A stretch of DNA of 51,251 nucleotides, from positions 1 through 51,251 of the forward strand of contig JAISZL010000068.1 in assembly GCA_031269245.1 (NCBI GenBank), in the 5' to 3' direction. The notes beneath the pieces were generated by a model that did not search any database, had not been told where the DNA came from, and saw only the letters and a program-made list of their open reading frames with translations. The position numbers and the translations under genes were made by a program. This stretch comes from Synergistaceae bacterium (GTDB lineage Bacteria > Synergistota > Synergistia > Synergistales > Synergistaceae). Positions 36,423 to 44,667 of this stretch are shown one piece after another; position 1 is the stretch's first letter, and each line of letters begins with the position of its first letter.

Positions 36423-37244
36423 TCAAGCCTGGAACTGGGCCCCTTTCATTATGGACCTCCAGGCTAAGCGGGTCAGAAAGCTATCCCCGGCGTTCGACTC
36501 CATCTCCAGATATAGGCTGAACGGCGCCGCAAACGAGAGAAGGTCACTGCCGAGGAGCTTGTTCAAATAGAAGCGCGCTGAGATGTCCATCAGCCCTATG
36601 ATGACTTTCGGGTCGCCCTGACCCGCCTCGTGGAAGGGGAAAGCCCCGAGGCATTGGCACCCCGCGCCGAACGGGACTTTCACGTGATCGGCTTGGGGGT
36701 GCGCGAAGTGCGCGAGGCCGACCAACGCCGAGAGTTGGTCCGGGTTCGCCAGAAAAGCCACGATCTTCGGTTTTTCCGACGACCTGAGATCCCTCATGGG
36801 CTTGATCACGACGCAGGCGCCCTCGGGCTCCGTGTAAGGCACGCTCGCCGCAAACGTCTCCGCTATGTCGGGGGTCTTCAGAAAACCCTCGCCCTCTGAA
36901 AATTCTTCTATCATGATTTTGGGCGCGCGCGCCGTCCTCAACTGTTCAAGTACGGCGCGCCCCCGCTCCCAGTCCTTGTTGCCGGTGGACAGAAACCGAA
37001 AATAGCACGCGCGGCCTCCGGGGAAACAGTCAGGGTCGTGAGGCGTCAGGCAAAAGCCGGAGGAAGCGCCGGGACAGCCGCATCCGCCATCGCGCAGCGC
37101 CACCGTCGCGCCTTTCGCCGCTTCCGCCACAAGGGACATCGCGCATAATGAATTGAGCTTCTTCGATTCGGCCGGAGGTTCTTTGGCGTAAAAAATCGCC
37201 AGGGGAGGGTATTTCAGCGATAAAGCACTTTCTATTGCCAGCAT
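36423..37244 (-). CDS. DUF169 family protein
   Basis: DUF169 proteins are cytosolic and of unknown activity, found mostly in anaerobes and archaea. The 273 residues include KYPPLAIFYAKEPP near the start, GGCGCPGASSGFCLTP with several cysteines, CFPGGRACYFRF, KPMRDL and FGAGCQCLGAFPF. The conserved cysteines suggest a metal or Fe-S site, which is inference. The ATG at 37244 follows AAAGGAGAG and is used instead of the 54-base longer frame. It lies 50 bases after tetR in the same direction, so the regulator may control it. Confidence 0.88.
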   Translation of the reverse strand: MLAIESALSLKYPPLAIFYAKEPPAESKKLNSLCAMSLVAEAAKGATVALRDGGCGCPGASSGFCLTPHDPDCFPGGRACYFRFLSTGNKDWERGRAVLEQLRTARAPKIMIEEFSEGEGFLKTPDIAETFAASVPYTEPEGACVVIKPMRDLRSSEKPKIVAFLANPDQLSALVGLAHFAHPQADHVKVPFGAGCQCLGAFPFHEAGQGDPKVIIGLMDISARFYLNKLLGSDLLSFAAPFSLYLEMESNAGDSFLTRLAWRSIMKGAQFQA

Positions 37245-37255
37245 TCCCGCTCTCT

Positions 37256-37273
37256 CCTTTGATCGCGAATTGG
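37256..37273 (-). repeat. Copy 3 of dispersed intergenic motif
   Basis: On the minus strand CCAATTCGCGATCAAAGG lies between the tetR stop and the DUF169 start and runs into its AAAGGAG ribosome site. It matches the core of the copies at 19319 and 26813. Confidence 0.4.
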
Positions 37274-37294
37274 CATAATCAGCGTTTCCTTGAA

Positions 37295-37858
37295 TCAAAT
37301 CGAATAAGTCAGCTCTATAAGGCGATCAATCGCGGACGCGCGCGTTTTCGCGCAATCGGCGCCGGTCCCGGCACATGCTTCCAGCCAGATGCCGTCCGCG
37401 GCGTATCGAACCATAAGCCCTATGGCGGAGCCGACGTCCTCGGAGTGTTTCCCCATTTGCGCGGCCACCCACTCCCGCCATATCGCCGCGAGGTGTTCAT
37501 CATTGCTCATCGCCAGGGCAAAAGCTCCGTGAAGTTTGCTCTCGTCCGGATCGCCGACCGGGAACGCGGAAGCCATCAAGTACGCCCTGGAAAACCTGCC
37601 TCGGGGGTTCGAATCCTGTGATATGTAATTGGCCACGGAACTTTCAAACAGCGCTAGCAGATGGTTGAACAATCCCTCGACCAGAGCGCGCCTGCTTGGG
37701 AAATGATGTATCAACCCCCCCTTGCTGACGCCTGCCCTCTGCGCGACGAGGTCGAGGGTCAAGGCGCCCAGACCGCGCTCCGCCGCAACGGACGCGGCTG
37801 ACGCCAGCAACTGCTCTCTGACAATCTCCGGCTGTCTCTTTCTGTTGTTGTTTGTCAT
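37295..37858 (-). CDS. TetR family transcriptional regulator
   Basis: TetR proteins are dimeric repressors released by a small ligand. The 187 residues have the N-terminal helix-turn-helix LGALTLDLVAQRAGVSKGGLI and the capping motif HHFPSRRALVEGLF. A C-terminal ligand domain (about 70-185) resembles TetR_C_6-type effectors but its ligand is unknown. The ATG lies only a few bases after the predicted transcription start, with no Shine-Dalgarno sequence, so the mRNA may be leaderless. A dyad upstream overlaps its promoter, which suggests self-repression. It is followed by the DUF169 gene. Confidence 0.92.
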   Translation of the reverse strand: MTNNNRKRQPEIVREQLLASAASVAAERGLGALTLDLVAQRAGVSKGGLIHHFPSRRALVEGLFNHLLALFESSVANYISQDSNPRGRFSRAYLMASAFPVGDPDESKLHGAFALAMSNDEHLAAIWREWVAAQMGKHSEDVGSAIGLMVRYAADGIWLEACAGTGADCAKTRASAIDRLIELTYSI

Positions 37859-37867
37859 GAGGGAATG

Positions 37868-37890
37868 ATAATACCAACCAGTCGGTTTGT
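37868..37890 (-). promoter_or_regulatory. tetR promoter with overlapping operator
   Basis: On the minus strand an extended -10, TGGTATTAT, lies at 37876-37868, so transcription should start near 37861, three bases before the ATG. ACCAACC-AGTC-GGTTTGT (37873-37890) is a near-perfect dyad (six of seven arm bases) of the kind TetR proteins bind, and it covers the promoter. Confidence 0.6.
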
Positions 37891-37903
37891 AAAGAAGGGC
37901 TGA

Positions 37904-37937
37904 TTAAATGCCCAAAACGGCATTTAAGCGTTTTGGG
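37904..37937. other. Two overlapping, mutually exclusive hairpins
   Basis: TTAAATGCC (37904-37912) pairs with GGCATTTAA (37919-37927), and CCCAAAACG (37911-37919) pairs with CGTTTTGGG (37929-37937). Each stem has nine bases and the two share sequence, so only one can form at a time. The site lies after the slt gene and before tetR. It may be a terminator/antiterminator-like switch or simply a terminator of slt. Confidence 0.5.
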
Positions 37938-38022
37938 GGCGTGTGTTCTGGCTGGGTTTGAATCCTTACCCTTTAGGCTCTTAACAATAAAATCAGTTTT
38001 CCCTTAAAAATTCCGTACGGCT

Positions 38023-40077
38023 TCATTTGGCGGACGGGTAGATCCTCCAATAGACGGCGATGTTCCGCAGAACCGCCTTCACGTACCCTCGCGTCTCGCT
38101 GTAGCTTATGTCCTCCACCCACTCGGGCATGTCTTCGATGCCGCCTTTGCTCCACCTCGTGACCGGCGTGCCGCCGGCGTTGTAGGCGGCCAAGGCCAGG
38201 GGCATCTCCTTGAACCTCGCGATGAGGCCTGAGATGTGGTTCGCGCCCAGCAGGATGTTGTCGGGGGCGCGCAGGTAGGAGTTGGAGGCCATCTTCAGCT
38301 TCGCCGCTTCCCCCTTAGCTGTGCCTGGCATGAGCTGCATCAGCCCGTATGCCCCAGCGCTGCTGGTCACGTCCGGCTCGTACATGCTCTCCTGCCTCAT
38401 GATCCCCCAAATCACCGCCGGCTCGACGCCCGTACTCTCAGACGCCGCAAGCACATCCCTCTCGAACGCCCTTGGGTACGCGTTCTTCAGGAGCTCGGAG
38501 CTGCCCCTTTCCTCTCGCGGCATCAGCCTCTGAAGTACGGCGAACGTGCGCACGGACGAGGAGAAATCATCCTCCCACGCGGCGAGCCTCGACGCGCGGT
38601 AGAGCGAGGGCATGTCCGCGCTGGCCGTGGCGTCCGGCGGGATCATTGCCTCCAGCCTGGCGTAGACGGCGAACCCCCAATCCTCCAGCTCGCTCGGCGC
38701 GATGAGGCTCGCCGGCACATCCCCCGGCTTTATCCCGCCGCCGGGGTCGGCGAGAAACGTGTAGTACTCCGCCGGATAACCCTCGACGAGCCGTTTTTTG
38801 ACTCGCTCCGCGGCCACCGGGCTATTGAGCCTTTCGAGCGCCCTCATGCTCCAGTAGAGCAGCCTTGACGCCAGCTCCGTGCTGCCTAGCTCTGGCGTGT
38901 ACCCGGCGGACCAGTGGTCGAACGCCGTTTTGCTCCTCCCGCCCTTCCACGCCTCCCAGCCCTTCTCCCAGCGCATCGCCGCGGCTTGCGGCGTCGGCGC
39001 GTGCGCGCTGAACAGTTTTTCCATGGCGCCCTCCGCGGTCTTGCCGCCGGAGAGCCTTATCACGCTCACGAGCGCGTCGGCCGCCAGCTCCGGGTAGTCG
39101 TCGGCCCGCTTGTCCGCCACATTCAGGAGCAGCTCCACTATGTTCTCGCGCATGGCCCGGCCTGCCAGCGACTGAAGCCTCCGCACCGACCTCTGCGGGT
39201 AGTCGAAACCGTCCAGGGCTATCTTCGACCACAGGCTGTACGCCTGGTCGTCATCCTTCCTCATGTACGCGGAGTACGCCCAGTAGTAGCGGGCGGCCTC
39301 CCCGTACTCGGCGTCGGCGGAGGCCATCTGGAAGCGGGCGATCGCGGATTCGTGTTTCCCCCTTGCGTAAGCGAGGTATCCCCTCGCGTACTCCGCCTTG
39401 GAGCTCGTCCCCTCCGGCATGGCGTCGAGGAGGGCGCTCGCCCGCGCGTCGCCCGGCGAGGCGATCAGGAGCGAGGCCGCCTCGTCGGGTGTCACGCCGT
39501 CGAGCGTTATCATCTGACTCAGCGCCTGGATCGCTCGCTTTTTGTCCGGCGCGCTCTCCAGCATCCTACGGAACCAGACGAGCGCCTCCCCTGGTTTTTC
39601 GGTGTCGCGCGCGATCCTCGCCATCGCGTACGCCAGGTAGTACCTCAGCGGACCGGGCGCGTCGTCCCAAAGGGCGGCCCCCGCTTCCGACGCCGTGTCC
39701 CTCCTGCCGGCGCGCTCCGCCCCGAGGATCAACAGCATTTTGGCGTAAGGCCTTACCCCGTCCGGGAGATCTTGCTGTATACTTTCAAGTATGGAGACGC
39801 CCCTCTCGTATCTCCCCTGCCGCCAGAGGGCGTTCGCATAGATGGAGAGGCCGCGCGCGGACAGGGATGATCTCGCGTCGGACGAGACGTCGGACGCGTC
39901 GCCGGAGACGAAGAGGTCGTAGAGCGAGTCCATGGCCCTCCAGTCCCGGGCCTCGAAAAAGCCGCTCATGGCGCGATCGCCGTCAAGCGGCGCCGCCGCG
40001 GCAAGAGTGCCCGATATTGCCGCGGCGGCCGCGATTGACGCGAGTACGAGAAAATTTTTTTTGGAGAGATTAAACAT
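38023..40077 (-). CDS. slt: Soluble lytic murein transglycosylase (Slt family)
   Basis: This exported enzyme cleaves peptidoglycan glycan strands with formation of anhydromuropeptides. A signal peptide (about 1-28, ending TLAAAA) is followed by a long alpha-helical superhelix (about 35-500) like the Slt70 U-domain, and a C-terminal SLT domain. In that domain the catalytic Glu is in IMRQESMYEPDVTSSAGA, followed by YGLMQLMPGTAK and ALAAYNAGG. The length of 684 is normal for Slt70. Its ATG overlaps the divergent citG ATG, so the ribosome site lies inside citG codons. Confidence 0.95.
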   Translation of the reverse strand: MFNLSKKNFLVLASIAAAAAISGTLAAAAPLDGDRAMSGFFEARDWRAMDSLYDLFVSGDASDVSSDARSSLSARGLSIYANALWRQGRYERGVSILESIQQDLPDGVRPYAKMLLILGAERAGRRDTASEAGAALWDDAPGPLRYYLAYAMARIARDTEKPGEALVWFRRMLESAPDKKRAIQALSQMITLDGVTPDEAASLLIASPGDARASALLDAMPEGTSSKAEYARGYLAYARGKHESAIARFQMASADAEYGEAARYYWAYSAYMRKDDDQAYSLWSKIALDGFDYPQRSVRRLQSLAGRAMRENIVELLLNVADKRADDYPELAADALVSVIRLSGGKTAEGAMEKLFSAHAPTPQAAAMRWEKGWEAWKGGRSKTAFDHWSAGYTPELGSTELASRLLYWSMRALERLNSPVAAERVKKRLVEGYPAEYYTFLADPGGGIKPGDVPASLIAPSELEDWGFAVYARLEAMIPPDATASADMPSLYRASRLAAWEDDFSSSVRTFAVLQRLMPREERGSSELLKNAYPRAFERDVLAASESTGVEPAVIWGIMRQESMYEPDVTSSAGAYGLMQLMPGTAKGEAAKLKMASNSYLRAPDNILLGANHISGLIARFKEMPLALAAYNAGGTPVTRWSKGGIEDMPEWVEDISYSETRGYVKAVLRNIAVYWRIYPSAK

Positions 40078-41047
40078 GCCTGAGGTTCCACCTTTCCGTG
40101 TCCGTCAAACCCGCCGGGGAGACCGAGGCCGCCTGGCGGCGGACGGACCCGGCGCGAGCGCCGGGATATTTGCCGCCTCAGCCGGCGCCATTGCCGCGAT
40201 GGCCGCGTTCGAGGAGGTCGTCCTCGCGCCGAAGCCCGGGCTCGTCGGCCCTGATGGCAGCGCTAGCCACACCGACATGAACTGGACGACCTTCGTTAAG
40301 GGAGCGTCCGCCCTGGCGCCTCTCTGGAGGGACCAGGCGCTCTTGGGCGCGCGGCACGGATATTATAAACCATTGGGTGAATTAGCGGCGCGCCTCAGAT
40401 CCAAAGGAGCCGAGATGGAGCGCGCGATGTTCGAGGCAACGGGGGGGATCAACACGCACAAGGGCCTCATATTTGCCCTCTCCCTGTTGCTTGGCGGCTA
40501 TGGCCTCTGTTTCGCGAGCGGCGGTCTGTCCGTCAGCGGAGTGCTCGAAAAGTCGTCCGAGGTGATCTCTCCGTGCATCGCGTCGGAGATGGAGGGGATT
40601 AAACGCCGTCACGCGGAGGGCGAGCCGCTGACGCACGGGGAGAAGATCTTCGCGCGTTACGGCATCGGCGGCATAAGGACGGAGGCGGCCAACGGATTCC
40701 CGTCCCTCAAGCTAGGACTAGAGGCTCTGGAGGACGCCCTCTCGACCGGCGCCGCGATGCGGGACGCCTCCCTCTTGGCGTTGCTCGTGCTGATGAGGGA
40801 GTGCGAGGACACGAACGTGATACATCGCGCCGGGGTGGATTTTTGGCGAGAGGAATATAAAGAAAATATTTCAGCAACTTTACGTAAATTTAATCCGTTA
40901 AAACCATCGTGTTACAAACCGATGCTTGATCTGGACAGGTTTCTGACGAGGCGCAGGGCGAGCCCAGGAGGCGCCGCCGACCTTCTGGCCTGTACTCTTT
41001 TTATTTATCGTAGTAAAATTTCGGTCAACAGTTTTGAATGCCTTTGA
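40076..41047 (+). CDS. citG: Triphosphoribosyl-dephospho-CoA synthase (CitG/MdcB family)
   Basis: CitG makes the precursor of the prosthetic group of citrate or malonate lyase acyl-carrier subunits from dephospho-CoA and ATP. The 323 residues show FEEVVLAPKPGLVGPDG, SHTDMNWTTFVKGASAL, TGGINTHKGLIFALSLL and RDASLLALLVLM, all typical. ATG 40076, seven bases after GGAGAG, is chosen; the frame stays open far upstream only because it is antisense to slt. No lyase subunit gene (citD, citE, citF) is in the window. It has a Leu/Arg-rich start that could be partly spurious; the core begins near residue 40. Confidence 0.87.
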   Translation: MPEVPPFRVRQTRRGDRGRLAADGPGASAGIFAASAGAIAAMAAFEEVVLAPKPGLVGPDGSASHTDMNWTTFVKGASALAPLWRDQALLGARHGYYKPLGELAARLRSKGAEMERAMFEATGGINTHKGLIFALSLLLGGYGLCFASGGLSVSGVLEKSSEVISPCIASEMEGIKRRHAEGEPLTHGEKIFARYGIGGIRTEAANGFPSLKLGLEALEDALSTGAAMRDASLLALLVLMRECEDTNVIHRAGVDFWREEYKENISATLRKFNPLKPSCYKPMLDLDRFLTRRRASPGGAADLLACTLFIYRSKISVNSFECL

Positions 41048-41063
41048 TGGGGAGGTTTTGCGT

Positions 41064-41465
41064 TTGAGTTTGGGACTGAGATTGAAGACGCTGAGGAAGA
41101 ACGCGAGTCTGACGCAGCAGAAACTGGCTGATATAGTGGGTGTCAGCCGCATCTACGTGCAGGCTCTGGAGAGCAATAGGCGCACGCCGTCGATGAAGCT
41201 TCTGTACCGTCTGGCCGACGCGCTTCAGGCGTCCGTGACCGACATCGTGGACGAGTATCCGCCCAGCGGCGGCAGGATGCAGCTGGAGGAGTTGCTGTCG
41301 TCCGGCGAGGTCGACGTCTGGTTCCGCAAGAAGAAGCTGAGCGACGCGGACCTGAGGAGGGTCGAGCGGGTGATAAGCGCGGTGCTGGAGGAGTGGGACC
41401 AGGACGCCGGCACCCGCCATCCTAAGAGGGGCAGGAAAATCAAGGGAGTGAGCGTCTCTGGCTGA
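41064..41465 (+). CDS. XRE family transcriptional regulator
   Basis: This 133-residue protein has an N-terminal XRE helix-turn-helix (about 3-60) with LKTLRKNASLTQQKLADIVG and VSRIYVQALESNRRTPSMKL. A C-terminal helical part of about 70 residues includes ELLSSGEVDVWFRKKKLSDAD. TTG 41064 lies eight bases after GGGGAGG, so it is preferred over TTG 41034, which precedes that site. The next gene, an ImmA-like metallopeptidase, overlaps its end by eight bases. XRE repressors cleaved by such peptidases control mobile elements and stress responses; the pairing here suggests the same. Confidence 0.88.
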   Translation: MSLGLRLKTLRKNASLTQQKLADIVGVSRIYVQALESNRRTPSMKLLYRLADALQASVTDIVDEYPPSGGRMQLEELLSSGEVDVWFRKKKLSDADLRRVERVISAVLEEWDQDAGTRHPKRGRKIKGVSVSG

Positions 41466-41880
41466 GGAGGAGCTTTCGCTTGCCCCAGCCGGGCCGTTCG
41501 AGTTTCCCAACCCGCCCGAGAGCATCCCGGACTGGGCGAAGAAGGAGGCTGCTCCGTGGCGCGGTCTCAGAAATTTCGACATAGAGGCGCGGGCGGAGAC
41601 GGTCTCCGGGCTGGAGGTCGAAATCCGCTCCGTCTCGCTCCCAGCCGCGGTATGGGGCCTGCACGTCGCCCGCGATGGGAGGGCACGGCTCTGCATCAAC
41701 AGCGAGCTGCCGGACATCTGGAGGCGCTTCGCGGTCTTCCATGAGTTGTACCACCTGATAGCGCACTCCGAGGGCGAATATTTTTGGCGGCAGACGCTCC
41801 ACCCCATCTCCCGCTTCGAGAGCGAGGCCGACATGTTCGCGTGGGCCGCTATCGAGCCCGAGATGACGGAGGATTTTTGA
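41458..41880 (+). CDS. ImmA/IrrE-like metallopeptidase with CTG start
   Basis: This 140-residue frame has no ATG, GTG or TTG before its active site. CTG at 41458, nine bases after GGGAG, is the likely start and overlaps the XRE gene by eight bases. The zinc motif HExxH is present as FAVFHELYHLIAHS, and the third ligand lies in FESEADMFAWAAI, as in ImmA/IrrE proteases. Upstream, LHVARDGRARLCINSEL matches the usual strand pattern before the motif. Such enzymes cleave a partner XRE repressor. The stop is followed at once by the GTG of the radical-SAM gene. Standard ORF callers would probably miss this gene. Confidence 0.8.
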   Translation: MAEEELSLAPAGPFEFPNPPESIPDWAKKEAAPWRGLRNFDIEARAETVSGLEVEIRSVSLPAAVWGLHVARDGRARLCINSELPDIWRRFAVFHELYHLIAHSEGEYFWRQTLHPISRFESEADMFAWAAIEPEMTEDF

Positions 41881-42855
41881 GTGGCGCGCCTCGGGGCTCC
41901 AAGGCGCGCGGCGTACTTCATCCCGTTTCGGGGCTGTGCGCGCAGGTGCGTCTACTGCGACCAGCGGGTCATAACTCAGGACGCGTCCGGCGGCGCGCCG
42001 GTCTCGCCGGACGTGGTGAGGCGCGAACTGTCTGGCGCGAGCGGCGCGCTCGAGCTCTGTTTCTTCGGGGGCAGCTTCGCCAAGCTGGAGCGCGGCGAGA
42101 TGACGGAGCTCCTGCGGGCTGTGGAGTCTGCGCCCAATGGGAGCGTAGTCACGTTTTCGTCGTACCCCGGAGATTTTGAGGGCACGGACGGCGCCGCCTT
42201 GATCGACGTCCTGCGCGGATTTCCGATTGGCACGATAGAGCTGGGTGTACCGTCGCTAGACCCGCACGTTCTCGCGCGCTGCGGTCGGCAGGACGACCCC
42301 GGCGGCATAAAGAGGGTGCTGACGCTCCTCCGTGACGAGGGCTTTCGCCTGGGGGTTCAGACGATGATCGGGCTCCCGGGGCAGACGTTCGAGAGCGCCA
42401 TGAGCGACATAGAGGAGCTGGGCCGTGTCATGGCCGGCGGCGCGTGGGACCTCAGGCTGTACCCCTGCCTGGTTCTGCGCGGCACGGAGCTCGAGAGCAT
42501 GTCCCGCCGCGGCGGGTACTCACCCCTCGGTCTCGAGGACGCGGCGCGGCAAAGCGGAGCCCTCCTCCGCGCGGCGGAGGCGATGGGGTTCAACGTCATC
42601 AGGGTCGGGTTGCAGGACTCGCCGACGCTCAAACGATCGGTCGTCGGCGGCCCGTATCACCCCGCGTTCGGCGAGCTCGCGCTGTCCGAGAAGCTGGCGC
42701 TGGAGCTGTTTGAAAAAAATCCCCGCGGCCCGTGGCGGGTCGAGCCGTATAAAATATCGCAGCTCAAGGGACACGGCGCGAGGGGCGCCAGAAGGCTGGC
42801 GGAACTCGCCTCGATCCCCTTCCGTGCGGCGGAGGCGTTGATAGAGGCAATTTAG
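41881..42855 (+). CDS. Radical SAM protein, Elp3-like
   Basis: The 324 residues belong to the Elp3/oxygen-independent coproporphyrinogen-oxidase-like group of radical SAM enzymes. The 4Fe-4S cysteines are in CARRCVYCDQR (CxxxCxxC), followed by ELCFFGGSFAKL and GTIELGVPSLDPHVL, with SAM-binding GVQTMIGLPGQTF. It has no acetyltransferase domain, so it is not a full Elp3. The N-terminus IPFRGCARRC resembles the IPHRGCP of a widespread anaerobe family of unknown substrate. GTG 41881 directly follows the preceding stop (TGAGTG), so translation is coupled to the peptidase gene. Confidence 0.85.
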   Translation: MARLGAPRRAAYFIPFRGCARRCVYCDQRVITQDASGGAPVSPDVVRRELSGASGALELCFFGGSFAKLERGEMTELLRAVESAPNGSVVTFSSYPGDFEGTDGAALIDVLRGFPIGTIELGVPSLDPHVLARCGRQDDPGGIKRVLTLLRDEGFRLGVQTMIGLPGQTFESAMSDIEELGRVMAGGAWDLRLYPCLVLRGTELESMSRRGGYSPLGLEDAARQSGALLRAAEAMGFNVIRVGLQDSPTLKRSVVGGPYHPAFGELALSEKLALELFEKNPRGPWRVEPYKISQLKGHGARGARRLAELASIPFRAAEALIEAI

Positions 42856-42934
42856 CGCGATTGCGCCGCATAGCAACCCCTTCTAATACCAAAGACCTCC
42901 ACGGTTTCGTCGCGTTCCCTGCGGTCTCAGTTAT

Positions 42935-44521
42935 CTATCGCGGCGCCCCGTCATTGTCGATGCGCCTTGGACCTCTCCCGAAGAGCGACACCAGCTCCGC
43001 TATGCGGGGCATCTCGTCCCGCAGCTCTTTTAGGCTGGTGAGCTTCCACTCCCAGTTGCCCTTGACGGTGGACGGCACGTTCATCCTGGCGCCGCTGCCC
43101 AGCCTGAGGATGTCCTGTACGGTCAGCACCGCCAAGTCCGCCGTGCTGGAGAGGGCGAGGCGTATCATCTCGTCCGCCGCGGCGCGCGCGTCCATGCTCG
43201 GGCGCCCCAGGTACTTCATGAAATTTCGCCTCTCGGTCTCCGTGGCCTCTTTCTCCCACCAGCCGGCGGAGGTGTCGTTGTCATGCGTGCCGGCGTAGAC
43301 GACGCAGTTGCGCCTGTGGTTGTGCGGGATGTAGGGGTTGTCCTCCATGCCCTCGCCAAAGGCGAACTGAAGTATCTTCATGCCGGGCAGCCCGAACTCC
43401 TCCATGCTCTGGATCACGTCGTCCGTCATCACCCCGAGGTCCTCCGCGATGAAGGGGAGCCTGTCGTCCGACTCGTCGGCGAAGCAGTACCTGACGGAGT
43501 TGAAGAGGTCGTTGCCGGGCCCGGGTTTCCACGCCCCGGTGACGGCGGTCGGTTCGTCGGCGGGTATCTCCCAGAACCCCAGGAGGCCGCGGAAGTGGTC
43601 TATCCTCACCCTGTCGGCCTGCGCGAGGGCGTGGCGAAGCCGGCTGAGCCACCAGAGGTATCCGTTCTCCCGCATCCTGTCCCACCGGTATATGGGATTC
43701 CCCCACCTCTGCCCGGTCTCGCTGAAATAGTCCGGCGGGACTCCGGCGACGCGCGTCGGGGCGCCCTCTTCGTCGAGCTCGAAGAGATCCTGGTGTCCCC
43801 ACACGTCCGCGCTGTCGTAGGCCACGTATATGGGGAGGTCGCCTATCAGCTCGATACCAAGCTCGCGGCATTCTCGCCGCAGGTCCTCCATCTGGCTGAA
43901 GAAGACGAACTGCTCGAATCTGCTCAGGTCGAGGGCGGCGGATATCTCCGGCTCCCGCTTGAGCGAGTTCAGGCTGTTCCAGTCGCGCTCGCGGCGCTCG
44001 CGCCCCCACTCGCTCCACGCCGCGCCCCCCTCCAGCTCCTTCAACACGGAGAAGAGCGCGTAATCCTCCAGCCAATGCGCGTTATCGCGGCAGAAGTCCC
44101 AGAATTTGTCGGATATCTCCCTGAACTCGGTCCTGTAGGCGTCGCCGCGCCTGAAGTTGGAGTGGCACGTCGCCAAGATTTTTTTCTTCGCCCTGCGCGC
44201 CCGTGCGAAGTCGGCCCTCTCAGACTGGGGCAGCTCGTACTCCTTGAGCTCGCCGCCGTCGATCAGCCCCCGCTCCGCCAGCTTGTCGGGGCTTATGAAG
44301 AGGATGTTGCCGGCGAACGAGGACGGGCTGCTGTAGGGGGAGTTGGAGGATAAGGCACTCGTAGGGACGAGCGGCAGCATCTGCCACGCCGATATCCCGG
44401 CGAGGCTCATGATTCGCGCGAACTCCGCCGCGAGGTGCCCCATGTCGCCGACCCCGTACATCCCTGGAAGACTGGATATGTGCATCAAGACACCAGCCCC
44501 GCGCCTTCTGATATCGCCCAT
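42935..44521 (-). CDS. malQ: 4-alpha-glucanotransferase (amylomaltase, GH77)
   Basis: MalQ transfers glucan chains between malto-oligosaccharides in glycogen and maltodextrin metabolism. The 528 residues span a complete GH77 domain. RGAGVLMHISSLPGMYGVGD is at the start and AWQMLPLVPTSALSSNSPYS follows. The catalytic nucleophile Asp is in VRIDHFRGLLGFWEIP, the acid/base Glu in FIAEDLGVM, and a third Asp in GTHDNDTSAGWW. It lacks the N-terminal extension of the E. coli enzyme. It stands alone, convergent with the radical-SAM gene and divergent from the remB-gyrB run. Confidence 0.95.
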   Translation of the reverse strand: MGDIRRRGAGVLMHISSLPGMYGVGDMGHLAAEFARIMSLAGISAWQMLPLVPTSALSSNSPYSSPSSFAGNILFISPDKLAERGLIDGGELKEYELPQSERADFARARRAKKKILATCHSNFRRGDAYRTEFREISDKFWDFCRDNAHWLEDYALFSVLKELEGGAAWSEWGRERRERDWNSLNSLKREPEISAALDLSRFEQFVFFSQMEDLRRECRELGIELIGDLPIYVAYDSADVWGHQDLFELDEEGAPTRVAGVPPDYFSETGQRWGNPIYRWDRMRENGYLWWLSRLRHALAQADRVRIDHFRGLLGFWEIPADEPTAVTGAWKPGPGNDLFNSVRYCFADESDDRLPFIAEDLGVMTDDVIQSMEEFGLPGMKILQFAFGEGMEDNPYIPHNHRRNCVVYAGTHDNDTSAGWWEKEATETERRNFMKYLGRPSMDARAAADEMIRLALSSTADLAVLTVQDILRLGSGARMNVPSTVKGNWEWKLTSLKELRDEMPRIAELVSLFGRGPRRIDNDGAPR

Positions 44522-44605
44522 GAGACATGACCTCCCATAAATGAATGTTTTAGCGTTTTATGCCGCGCGTCTCGCTATTTTATCACTCGCCGGCGGTATA
44601 TCTTC

Positions 44606-44614
44606 TGATATAAT
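44606..44614 (+). promoter_or_regulatory. Extended -10 promoter of remB-gyrB
   Basis: TGATATAAT (44606-44614) is an extended -10 with a perfect TATAAT. No good -35 lies 17 bases upstream, which fits the extended type. Transcription should begin near 44621. Confidence 0.6.
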
Positions 44615-44667
44615 ACTATTAAATGGCCTCAAGTCATATAAGCGGGCCGCGAATATGGGGTGTTGCG

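Noticed and set aside
37950-37975. tRNA T-arm-like sequence GGGTTTGAATCC
   Set aside because: No acceptor, D or anticodon stem can be folded around it and no CCA end follows.
39932-40075. Longer citG start at 39932
   Set aside because: That part is antisense to the slt signal peptide and has no ribosome site, while ATG 40076 has GGAGAG upstream.
41064-41880. Prophage or integrative element around the XRE/ImmA pair
   Set aside because: No integrase, phage structural gene or attachment repeat is visible, and the flanking genes are ordinary chromosomal ones.
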